From Maledivibacter sp. (GTDB taxonomy: Bacteria > Bacillota > Clostridia > Peptostreptococcales > Caminicellaceae): 64,000 bases of DNA. Position 1 is the first letter of the stretch. Each line of letters starts with the position of its first letter. Shown here piece by piece: positions 8,805-16,545 of this stretch. The notes under the pieces were generated by a model, which searched no databases, had not been told where the DNA came from, and saw only the letters and a program-made list of their open reading frames with translations. The position numbers and the translations under genes were made by a program. The DNA is taken from contig JAOASB010000054.1 of NCBI GenBank assembly GCA_025210375.1, positions 33,579 through 97,578 on the forward strand, in the 5' to 3' direction.

Positions 8805-9839
8805 ATGAATGGAACTCAAAGGATTAAAGCAATGCTTTCAGGAGAAAAGGTTGATAGACCAGGGATATCTGCTTGGAAACACTTCTATCTTGAGGATAGA
8901 CATCCCGTAGATTTTGTTAAGAGAACCATGGAATTTCAAGATTCCAACGATTGGGATTTTATTAAGGTAATGTTTAATGGATATCTTATGCCAGAAGCTT
9001 TTGGAGCAGAAATAGAGTGGAGCAAAGATTCTGATACTTTTCCAACTATGATTAAACATCCACTTAATTGTCCCATAGATTTTGCCAATCTTACAGTACC
9101 CGATGTAACTAAAGGGGCTTTTAAACGTGAAGTTGAGGCAGTAGAAAAACTAGTAAAAAAATACAAAGGTAAGGTTCCTGTAATACCAACAATATTTACA
9201 CCACTTACAGCAGCAGAAGAAATGTATTCGGGATGGCTTAATCCATATCCAACCATGGCAATGGTAGAACATTATCCCGAAGAATTACATAAGGGTTTAG
9301 AGGTAATATGCCAGACAATATTAAACTTCTTAGATGAACTTGTTAAAGTTGGTATAGATGGTATTTTCCTAGCTACACATCTATCATGTGGTACTCGTTT
9401 AACTAGGGAACAACATAAGGAGTTTACTACGGATTATGCCCTTAGAATATTAAATCATATCAAAGACAATACCTGGTTTAACATGTTGCATGTACATGGT
9501 ATAGATGATTTATACATTAAAGAAATTAAAGATTATCCTGTACAAGCAGTAAACTGGGAGGATGTACAAAGTAATGTATCCCTAAAGGAAGCTAGAGAAA
9601 TGATGCCAGATAAAATTCTTATTGCAGGCATAGAGCAGTGGGGAGATTTCTACGAAGAGGATAGACAAAAGTTAAAGGAACATTTAAAAATGAGATGTAA
9701 AAATGCAGTGGAACAAATAGGTAGGGATAAATTTATAATGGCTCCTGGTTGTTGTGTACCAACGGATGTTCCTGAATATAGACTTACTGTTTTTAAAGAA
9801 GCTTGTGAAGAATTCTTTGGAGAATTTGAAGGAAAGTAG
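8805..9839 (+). CDS. Uroporphyrinogen decarboxylase (UroD)-family protein
   Basis: A 344-residue TIM-barrel protein of the UroD family, which contains true uroporphyrinogen decarboxylases and many methylcobamide:CoM-type methyltransferases and unassigned enzymes. Seen: N-terminal GTQRIKAMLSGEKVDRPG, HVHG near residue 230, and a C-terminal APGCCVPTDVP where metal-binding Cys occurs in methyltransferase members. It is not in a haem gene context; the neighbours are dehydrogenases, a permease and an amidohydrolase, so a catabolic role is more likely. No corrinoid-binding protein is nearby. The ATG at 8805 is chosen because AAGGAGG lies 9 bases upstream; the in-frame codon at 8778 is inside the hairpin. 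First gene of a tightly packed operon. Confidence 0.85.
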   Translation: MNGTQRIKAMLSGEKVDRPGISAWKHFYLEDRHPVDFVKRTMEFQDSNDWDFIKVMFNGYLMPEAFGAEIEWSKDSDTFPTMIKHPLNCPIDFANLTVPDVTKGAFKREVEAVEKLVKKYKGKVPVIPTIFTPLTAAEEMYSGWLNPYPTMAMVEHYPEELHKGLEVICQTILNFLDELVKVGIDGIFLATHLSCGTRLTREQHKEFTTDYALRILNHIKDNTWFNMLHVHGIDDLYIKEIKDYPVQAVNWEDVQSNVSLKEAREMMPDKILIAGIEQWGDFYEEDRQKLKEHLKMRCKNAVEQIGRDKFIMAPGCCVPTDVPEYRLTVFKEACEEFFGEFEGK

Positions 9840-9848
9840 GACAATACA

Positions 9849-10877
9849 ATGGTGAATTTAGGAATTATAGGTTGTGGCAAAATTACTAAAATCAGACATG
9901 CTAAAGAATTATTTGAGTGTGAAAATGCTGGGGTTGCAGGATTTTATGATATATCAAAGGATAGAGCAAAAGAGTTAGTAGATGAATTTGGTGGAAAAGT
10001 TTATGATGACTATCAGGATATGCTAAGGGATCCAGAGGTCGATGGAGTAATAATATGTACACCTAATTCAACCCATGCACAGATGTCCATAGAGGCAATG
10101 CAGCAGGGTAAACACGTTTTAGTTGAAAAACCAATGGCAACCACATTAGAGGATAGTGAAAGAATAATAAAAGAAGCTGAAAAAAGTGACAAAATTATAA
10201 TGGCAGCCCACAATCAAAGATTTACCTACGCCCACAGTAGAGCAAAGGAAATAATATCAAGGGGGGAAATGGGTAGAGTTCTATCCTTTAGATGTACACT
10301 TGCTCACCCCGGCCCAGAATACTTTAGTGTAGGTGGAGCAGGTACTTGGTATCTTGATAAAAAAGCTTCGGGATACGGATGTATTTCAGATTTAGGAATA
10401 CATAGACTTGACATAATAATGTATGTTTTAGGAGAAAAAATATCTAAAATAAGTGGGTTTGCAAGGACTTTAGATAAGAAAAAAGAAGATGGCACATTGG
10501 CAGAGGTATATGACAATTCTGTTTCCATATTATCCATGGAGTCAGGAGCAATTGGTACATTAAATCTATCTTATACTAACTATGGGGATTGGGATAACTC
10601 CTTGGTTTTATACTGCGAAAAGGGTGTAATAAAAACACATTTCTATAATGATTGCGATATAGAAATAGTAATGAAGGATGGTAGAAGGATAAAGGAAAAT
10701 CAACCACCCTATGTAGGAGAAAAACCAAATTCAAATATAATACGAAACTTTGTAAAAGCCATAGAAGACGGTGGAGAATCGCCGGTTTCTGCAAAGGATG
10801 CTTATATGGCCATGAAAGCGATCGTAGCAATAGATAAATCTGAGAAAACAAAACAATGTATAGAAATATGGGGATGA
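9849..10877 (+). CDS. Gfo/Idh/MocA-family NAD(P)-dependent oxidoreductase
   Basis: A 342-residue sugar- or inositol-type dehydrogenase. The N-terminal Rossmann motif is GIIGCGKITKIRH, the cofactor and substrate motif EKPMAT lies near residue 94, and the catalytic region DLGIHRLDI follows GYGCIS near residue 175-188. The reaction is likely oxidation of a hydroxyl on a sugar, cyclitol or sugar acid, using NAD(P). It begins 9 bases after the UroD gene and ends 4 bases before a second family member. Substrate is unknown. Confidence 0.9.
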   Translation: MVNLGIIGCGKITKIRHAKELFECENAGVAGFYDISKDRAKELVDEFGGKVYDDYQDMLRDPEVDGVIICTPNSTHAQMSIEAMQQGKHVLVEKPMATTLEDSERIIKEAEKSDKIIMAAHNQRFTYAHSRAKEIISRGEMGRVLSFRCTLAHPGPEYFSVGGAGTWYLDKKASGYGCISDLGIHRLDIIMYVLGEKISKISGFARTLDKKKEDGTLAEVYDNSVSILSMESGAIGTLNLSYTNYGDWDNSLVLYCEKGVIKTHFYNDCDIEIVMKDGRRIKENQPPYVGEKPNSNIIRNFVKAIEDGGESPVSAKDAYMAMKAIVAIDKSEKTKQCIEIWG

Positions 10878-10881
10878 TTAT

Positions 10882-11904
10882 ATGAAAAAACATAAAGTAC
10901 TATTATTAGGTCTAGGATTTTGGGGTGGACATTGGATTGATATCATTACTAAGACTGAAAGAAGTGAATTGGTGGGTATAGCTGGTTCACAACAGGAAGT
11001 AAATAGTATATGTGAAAAATATTCATTGTCAAAGGACATTGGATATACAGACTACAAAGAGGCGATAGAAACCACAAAAGCGGATATAGCCATTATTGTA
11101 TTACCCGCTGTATTACATTTTGATGCGGCAAAGCTTGCCATGGAAAAGGGCATAAACATAATAATGGAAAAACCCTTATCTATGAACATAGAAGAAGCTA
11201 AAAAATTGATAGATATAAAGAAAAAATGTGGAAATGTAAAGTTTATGGCATCGCAAAACTATAGGTGGAGACCCCACAATCAAACCATAAAAAAAGCTAT
11301 ACTACAGGGTATGATAGGTGATGTGGAAGACATGCTTGTAGAATTTAGAAAGCCCGAGGATTTACAGGGCTATAGAGCGGGATTAGATCAACCGTTGCTT
11401 AGGGATGTATCTATACATCATTTTGACTTAATGAGATTTTTTACAAACAGTAATTGTAAAGAAATTTATGCTTCAAGCAATAGGCCCACATGGTCAGAAT
11501 TTGAAGGTAGACCAAATACTCAAGCTGTGATAACCATGGAAAAGGATATAAAGATTACATATAATGGTTCCTGGGCGAGCAGGGGTAATCACACATCTTG
11601 GGATGGCAATTTTACCATCACTGGGAGTAAGGGTGTACTCACACTTGACGCCAATGATGAAGTGAAGTTCTATGAATTTAAATCAAATGGTGAAGATGTA
11701 TTGCAATCAAAAAAGGAATGTGGAAAGAAACTTGAACATGTAGATATGGAATTTACAGAAATAGAGTATGGATTTAATAAGTTTATGGATTGCATAGAGA
11801 AGGATGCTATTCCAGAAACGACATTAGAAGATAACTACAAGAGTTTTGCCATGGTATGTGGGGCTCTTGAGTCAGTAGAAACAAATAAAGTAATAAAATA
11901 CTAA
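10882..11904 (+). CDS. Gfo/Idh/MocA-family oxidoreductase (second, divergent copy)
   Basis: A 340-residue relative of the preceding gene, with Rossmann motif GLGFWGGHW, the family motif MEKPLS near residue 97, and DVSIHHFDLMRF at the catalytic site. The two proteins differ throughout, so they are not a recent duplication and probably act at different steps or on different intermediates (for example oxidation then reduction at two positions). GGGGA precedes the start codon closely. Confidence 0.9.
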   Translation: MKKHKVLLLGLGFWGGHWIDIITKTERSELVGIAGSQQEVNSICEKYSLSKDIGYTDYKEAIETTKADIAIIVLPAVLHFDAAKLAMEKGINIIMEKPLSMNIEEAKKLIDIKKKCGNVKFMASQNYRWRPHNQTIKKAILQGMIGDVEDMLVEFRKPEDLQGYRAGLDQPLLRDVSIHHFDLMRFFTNSNCKEIYASSNRPTWSEFEGRPNTQAVITMEKDIKITYNGSWASRGNHTSWDGNFTITGSKGVLTLDANDEVKFYEFKSNGEDVLQSKKECGKKLEHVDMEFTEIEYGFNKFMDCIEKDAIPETTLEDNYKSFAMVCGALESVETNKVIKY

Positions 11905-11925
11905 AAAAATAGGGGGAAGTATATT

Positions 11926-13092
11926 ATGGCTCCAATATATGCAGCAACAATTGTTCTTTTGTTATTTGCGATCGGAGAGTGGGTATCCTTTAAGACAAAG
12001 GCAGGATTATCTTCCATATTAGTGACATCTATTCTATTAATAGTAGGTTTTTGGGTAGGACTTCCAAAGGATATTCTTGTTATAACAGGGTTTGGAAAAG
12101 CAGCGGCTACACTTTATAGTGTAACCATGGTTAATATGGCGACAATGGTAGATTTAGAAGAAATAAAAAAGCAGTGGAAAACTTTTATTATAGGATTTAT
12201 AGCCGTATGTTTCATTGTGGCATTTATAGTATTTATAGGACCTTTAGTAATAGATAAAGATCTTGCAATAGCAGGTGCCCCAGTAGTGGCAGGAGGTATG
12301 CCAGCATTTATAGTAATTAAAGAAGCTGCTATAAAAGCTGGATTTGATAAGGCAGCAATATTTGGATTGCTTATATTACTTACACAAACACTTATAGGAG
12401 TTCCTATTTCGTCTTTCTTACTTAAAAAACAAGCTAGACAATTCGTGAGTACAGGAGAATGGAAAACCTTTGCTAAGGAGAATGCAGAAAATAATAGGAT
12501 TGAAAAGAAAAAATTATTTAAGCCGATGCCTAAAGATATGCAAAAACCAGTGGTTTTACTTGCAAAGGGAGCAATAGTAGCAGCTATTGCACAATATATA
12601 TCCCATCTTACAGGTGGATTCTTAAATGGTATGATGTTAGCCCTTATAATCGGTATAATAGCTTTCCAACTAGGGTTTATTGAGAAAGAATTTTTTCAAA
12701 AGTCTAATGGATTCGGACTTATGATGTTTATGGTACTTGTATATTGCTTTGGTATGCTACCTCAAGTTACACCAGAGATATTACTTTCCCTAGTAATTCC
12801 TTGGGTAGTAGCATTTGGTCTTGGTCTAGTGGGTATATTTATTTCTTCACTTATCACAAGTAAGCTTGTAAAGATGCCGCTTAACATGACTGTAGTTATT
12901 GGACTTACAGCTCTTTATGGCTTCCCAGGAACATATATAGTTTCTAATGAAGTAGCTACAGCAATTGGTGAAACAGATGAAGAAAAGCAAGCACTATTAG
13001 ATTACTTCTTGCCAAAGATGCTTATTGCAGGTTTTGCTACCATGACAATATCATCGGTATTAATAGTTGGATTCGTAGCTAATATGTTCTAG
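11926..13092 (+). CDS. Multi-pass membrane permease, substrate unknown
   Basis: A 388-residue hydrophobic protein with about 10-11 helices and a central charged loop (near residues 165-210). Short Gly/Pro-rich motifs, AGAPVVAGGMPAFIVIKEAA near residue 122 and GLTALYGFPGTYIVSNEVA near residue 325, look like the paired re-entrant loops of inverted-repeat secondary transporters such as GltS or related symporters, but I do not recognise the family with certainty. Its place between dehydrogenases and an amidohydrolase suggests that it imports the cluster's substrate. AGGGGGAAG precedes the start. Confidence 0.75.
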   Translation: MAPIYAATIVLLLFAIGEWVSFKTKAGLSSILVTSILLIVGFWVGLPKDILVITGFGKAAATLYSVTMVNMATMVDLEEIKKQWKTFIIGFIAVCFIVAFIVFIGPLVIDKDLAIAGAPVVAGGMPAFIVIKEAAIKAGFDKAAIFGLLILLTQTLIGVPISSFLLKKQARQFVSTGEWKTFAKENAENNRIEKKKLFKPMPKDMQKPVVLLAKGAIVAAIAQYISHLTGGFLNGMMLALIIGIIAFQLGFIEKEFFQKSNGFGLMMFMVLVYCFGMLPQVTPEILLSLVIPWVVAFGLGLVGIFISSLITSKLVKMPLNMTVVIGLTALYGFPGTYIVSNEVATAIGETDEEKQALLDYFLPKMLIAGFATMTISSVLIVGFVANMF

Positions 13093-13103
13093 GGAGAGAT
13101 AAT

Positions 13104-14297
13104 ATGTATGATATAAAATTAATAGATAAAAAGGTGAAGGAAGTATTGTCTTTAGTTTTAGATGCTAAAAGATATTTCCATATGAATCCAGAACTTGGAT
13201 TTGAAGAATATAAAACCAGTCAATATATATATGATGCATTGAAGAGTTTTAAAGGCATTGATGAAGTTGATAAAGTGGCTCAAACGGGAGTATTGGCCGT
13301 AATTAAAACCGGTAGGGAGGGCAAAACCGTAGCATTTAGAGCGGATATAGATGCATTACCTATCAAGGAGCTTAATGAAGGTGAATACATATCTAAAGTC
13401 GATGGAGTAATGCACGCCTGTGGTCACGACGGTCACGCAGCCATGCTCTTGGGTGCAGCAAAAATTTTATCGGAGATAAAGGATACTCTTTGTGGAGAAA
13501 TAAGGCTATTATTTCAGCCATCCGAGGAAAAAGCACCTGGAGGAGCTAAGGCTATGATAGAAGAAGGAGTGCTTGATGGGGTAGACTATATCTTTGGGGC
13601 ACATTTAGATGCACTTACTCCACCGGGTTCCCTGGGAATAAAACCAGGATCGATAATGGCTAATTCAGGAAGTTTCAAAGCAAAGATCATTGGGGATGGA
13701 GGACATGCAGCCTTCCCACATCAGTCCATAGATACTGTATATACGGCTTCACAAATAGTAACAGCACTTCAAGGCATAATACCAAGAAATATTAATGCAT
13801 TTAATAGGGCTGTACTGACCACAACAATATTCAAGGGCAGCGATGCTAACAATATAATACCTAAAACCGTAGAAATAGGCGGTACAATAAGAATATTGGA
13901 TCCGGAATGTGAAGACACATTAAAAAGTAGAATAGAAGATGTCATAGGGGGTATTTGTAAGATGAATGGAGCGTCCTATGAGCTTGAACTCGATATGGGA
14001 TATCCTATCCTCTATAATGATATAGAACTATCGAATAAAATCAAAGAAATATTCACAGACATTACGTGGGAGGATAATGTATATGAAGATTCTGCCGTAA
14101 TGGGTGGAGAAGATTTTGCAAGATACTTGCAATGTGTTAGGGGATGCTTCTACAAAGTTGGAGGAAGAAAAGAAAAGCCAGATGGTAAAGTATATCCCCA
14201 TCATAATTCAAAATTTGAAATAAATGATTCAGCCTATGAGAATGGGGTTCGTAGTTGTGTAGCTATAATATCAAGTGCATTAAATGATTTTAAATAA
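13104..14297 (+). CDS. M20-family metal-dependent amidohydrolase
   Basis: A 397-residue zinc or manganese aminoacylase/deacetylase of the M20D group (hippurate hydrolase, N-acyl-amino acid and IAA-conjugate hydrolases). Metal ligands are visible in MHACGHDGHAAMLLGAA (about residues 106-122), the catalytic Glu in FQPSEEKAPGG, a His in GAHLDA, and the C-terminal MGGEDFARYLQ. It would remove an acyl group from an amide-linked substrate in the cytoplasm. No signal peptide is present. It is the last gene before the terminator at 14321, which separates it from the IclR gene. Confidence 0.92.
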   Translation: MYDIKLIDKKVKEVLSLVLDAKRYFHMNPELGFEEYKTSQYIYDALKSFKGIDEVDKVAQTGVLAVIKTGREGKTVAFRADIDALPIKELNEGEYISKVDGVMHACGHDGHAAMLLGAAKILSEIKDTLCGEIRLLFQPSEEKAPGGAKAMIEEGVLDGVDYIFGAHLDALTPPGSLGIKPGSIMANSGSFKAKIIGDGGHAAFPHQSIDTVYTASQIVTALQGIIPRNINAFNRAVLTTTIFKGSDANNIIPKTVEIGGTIRILDPECEDTLKSRIEDVIGGICKMNGASYELELDMGYPILYNDIELSNKIKEIFTDITWEDNVYEDSAVMGGEDFARYLQCVRGCFYKVGGRKEKPDGKVYPHHNSKFEINDSAYENGVRSCVAIISSALNDFK

Positions 14298-14320
14298 AAT
14301 TAAAGAATGATAAATAGAAT

Positions 14321-14356
14321 AATTATAGACTGCTAAAATTTCAGCAGTCTATAATT
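14321..14356 (+). terminator. Intrinsic terminator of the UroD/amidohydrolase operon
   Basis: A perfect 14-bp stem (AATTATAGACTGCT / AGCAGTCTATAATT) with an 8-base loop is followed by TTTTCT, 24 bases after the amidohydrolase stop. Confidence 0.85.
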
Positions 14357-14398
14357 TTCTATGTGAATATCTAATAAATTTTAAAAAGTGTATATATA

Positions 14399-14407
14399 TG
14401 GTATAAT
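14399..14407 (+). promoter_or_regulatory. Extended -10 promoter of the IclR gene
   Basis: TGGTATAAT fits the extended -10 form TGnTATAAT and sits 24 bases before the start codon. The -35 region is poor. Confidence 0.55.
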
Positions 14408-14430
14408 CGAAATGAAATGGGGGGTTGAAT

Positions 14431-15180
14431 ATGGCAAGGTCAATATTATCAATAAACAAAGCAATCAAATTACTAACTTATATTTCTGAGAAGGGGAATA
14501 GTTGCTCACTTGCCGATATCAGCAAAGATTTGGATATGCCTAAAAGTACACTTTTTGGCATATTGGCATCCTTGGAAGAAAATGATATGATCAAAAAACG
14601 TGATATGGATAACAAATATTCCTTGGGATTAAAAACCTACAAATTAGGTAAGATATATGAAAGGGATTTTGATATGAAAAATTTTGTCAGACCCTATCTT
14701 GAAGGTATATCTAAGAAATATAATGAATCGGGGCATCTAGCAGTACTATTGAATAATCAAGCATTATATATCGATTTGGTAGAATCATCCCATTCCATAC
14801 GTAATGCGGCAATACCAGGGCAAACCGATGAATTGTATTGTACATCTGTGGGTAGGATAATACTAGCTGCAATGGAGAATAAAGATATAGAAGAGTATCT
14901 GGAAAATATAGAATTAAAACCTAGAACCACCAATACAATAGTGGATAAGGAAAGTTTATTGCAAGAAATAGATAATATAAGAAAGACCAATTTATCCTAC
15001 GAATTTCAAGAATATGAGATAGGCTTAATATGTATATCTACCTCGATCATGAATAGCAATGATGAGTTTCTAGCAACCATAGGGTTAAGTCTACCGATAA
15101 TAAGATCTAATGAGGATGTGTTAGATAATATAGGCAAGGATTTATTAGAAATAAAGGCTTCAATAGAAAAAGCAATATGA
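14431..15180 (+). CDS. IclR-family transcriptional regulator
   Basis: A 249-residue regulator with an N-terminal winged helix-turn-helix (CSLADISKDLDMPKSTLFGI, about residues 21-40) and a C-terminal GAF-like IclR effector domain (ending in the CISTSIMNSNDEFLATIGLS stretch). IclR proteins sense small catabolic substrates and mostly repress or activate the neighbouring catabolic genes; the UroD/amidohydrolase operon is the evident target. The ATG at 14431 is chosen over TTG 14425, because the GGGGGG binding site would touch the latter. Confidence 0.9.
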   Translation: MARSILSINKAIKLLTYISEKGNSCSLADISKDLDMPKSTLFGILASLEENDMIKKRDMDNKYSLGLKTYKLGKIYERDFDMKNFVRPYLEGISKKYNESGHLAVLLNNQALYIDLVESSHSIRNAAIPGQTDELYCTSVGRIILAAMENKDIEEYLENIELKPRTTNTIVDKESLLQEIDNIRKTNLSYEFQEYEIGLICISTSIMNSNDEFLATIGLSLPIIRSNEDVLDNIGKDLLEIKASIEKAI

Positions 15181-15237
15181 TATAGGGAGTTTAGGGCATG
15201 TATAAATTAAAGTTTGCTATAATTTAGTATAATGTCT

Positions 15238-15271
15238 AAAATGGTGTAAATCAGTGGATTTACACCATTTT
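15238..15271. terminator. Bidirectional terminator between convergent genes
   Basis: A perfect 15-bp stem (AAAATGGTGTAAATC / GATTTACACCATTTT) with a 4-base loop has A residues on one side and T residues on the other. It lies between the IclR gene and the convergent DUF89 gene. Confidence 0.85.
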
Positions 15272-15293
15272 AACGCCTACTTCAGCTATGACT

Positions 15294-16157
15294 CTAAATG
15301 ATTCTCTTGATAACAAGGTCACCCTGTAAGCATTGTAAATCCTCGGCTATTGATGGACATTTAGCTTTTAATAAGAAGAAAATTTCCTTAGATGTTAATT
15401 CGCTTAAGGTTTCATAATTAGCTTGGCCCTTTGCAATGATAAGGTCAGCTTCATCAAATTCTTTTTTAAATTCCCCTGAGCAGAGGTCTAAAATCGTTCC
15501 TTGGGCATCGGAGCCGTTATCTATAACCCTCACTAGATCTATCATTCCCACTTCAACTGCATCCTCCATTGTAGCATCATTTACAATTGGTTCTCCTTTC
15601 ACCACATAGGTAATCTTTTCTTTAGGAAGCTCATTTATCAAGAGTTTATCAAATACTATTTCTCCAGAATTATCTGCTATAAATAATATCTTACTTGCCC
15701 TATGAACTGCTTCCACAAGCTCAGGGGTCATATTATGTTCAATCTCTGTTTTCACACATTCTTCGATAGATGCCCTAACTTCTTCCTCTTCGATTAATGC
15801 AGATACACCAAAGTCTATAATATTACCTGCTATGGAAAGTCTGCATGCAGTATCCACTGGAGACCTACTGTTTTTGATTAAATCATGCAGGTTAAAGTCA
15901 TGGCAAATCTGAGCCGCTACTTCATTATACTTGACCTTCAAACTTTTGTAGGGGTCATCATTACCAGAAACTTCTTTAATATATCTATGAACTATTCTTG
16001 CAAAATAGGGAGCAGTTTCAGAAAAGTTAAGCTGGCTGACTTCCTTCAGTGATTTTTTAATAATATCCTGCTGCATTGCTATATCATCTGTAACCATCCT
16101 TGCAGCTTCAATGGATTGTCTAATCAAACAAGGTACGCATTCAAAAGCTATTTTCAT
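15294..16157 (-). CDS. DUF89/ARMT1-like metal-dependent phosphatase
   Basis: A 287-residue member of the DUF89 family, whose characterised members are metal-dependent phosphatases proposed to remove damaged phosphometabolites. Seen: the N-terminal FECVPCLIRQ motif (paired Cys) of the short prokaryotic subgroup, the metal-site motif DNSGEIVFD near residue 163, and IAKGQANYETLSE near residue 240. No signal peptide is present. It stands alone on the minus strand with GGAGG before the start codon. The physiological substrate is not known. Confidence 0.85.
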   Translation of the reverse strand: MKIAFECVPCLIRQSIEAARMVTDDIAMQQDIIKKSLKEVSQLNFSETAPYFARIVHRYIKEVSGNDDPYKSLKVKYNEVAAQICHDFNLHDLIKNSRSPVDTACRLSIAGNIIDFGVSALIEEEEVRASIEECVKTEIEHNMTPELVEAVHRASKILFIADNSGEIVFDKLLINELPKEKITYVVKGEPIVNDATMEDAVEVGMIDLVRVIDNGSDAQGTILDLCSGEFKKEFDEADLIIAKGQANYETLSELTSKEIFFLLKAKCPSIAEDLQCLQGDLVIKRII

Positions 16158-16267
16158 TTTTATCCTCCAATCAAAATAATCACATAGTTGATATAATGTT
16201 TTATAGTAAAACCAGTATGTATAAATAAAATATCTATATCGTCAATATAATGATGATAACATAGTTT

Positions 16268-16276
16268 TGATATAAT
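16268..16276 (+). promoter_or_regulatory. Possible upstream extended -10 element
   Basis: TGATATAAT matches TGnTATAAT but has no good -35. It lies in the 388-base divergent region between the DUF89 gene and the secreted-protein operon. If used, the transcript would contain the palindrome at 16392 in a long leader; the second candidate at 16440 looks more likely to be the real promoter. Confidence 0.3.
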
Positions 16277-16391
16277 TTGGAAAATAGTTTTGGCTAAATT
16301 AAAATTTATAGAAGTTAGCTGGGTAGAAGCATTTATTTAGAAGCTTATAGGATTGTAAACCTAAAAAACTCTCAGATTATCATAATTTTTT

Positions 16392-16421
16392 ATGAAATCT
16401 AACCATTTGGTTAGATTTCAT
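16392..16421 (+). promoter_or_regulatory. Palindrome centred 36.5 bases before an extended -10 (site 1 of 2)
   Basis: ATGAAATCTAACC (16392-16404) and GGTTAGATTTCAT (16409-16421) are perfect inverted repeats around ATTT. The same core, TCTAACC-N4-GGTTAGA, occurs at 29452-29477 at the same distance from its own -10. The T-run CTTTTTT after it would also suit a terminator, but no plus-strand gene ends here. Confidence 0.6.
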
Positions 16422-16439
16422 CTTTTTTGTAGAATATCA

Positions 16440-16448
16440 TGATATACT
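16440..16448 (+). promoter_or_regulatory. Extended -10 promoter of the secreted-protein operon
   Basis: TGATATACT has the TGn extension and a 5/6 -10 match. It lies about 98 bases before the start codon at 16546 and 21 bases after the palindrome. There is no good -35, consistent with dependence on an activator. Confidence 0.45.
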
Positions 16449-16545
16449 GTCGACGATTGAAATAATATGTATTTATAGAGATATGGGTGTAGCTTTACAA
16501 AAAATTTTGAAGCTCTAAAGGAGAACATAGTAGAAGGAGGAGACT

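Noticed and set aside
16283..16545. A c-di-GMP or other riboswitch in the leader of the secreted-protein operon
   Set aside because: The region holds small stems and the palindrome, but I could not find the conserved GEMM core motifs or any other riboswitch consensus.
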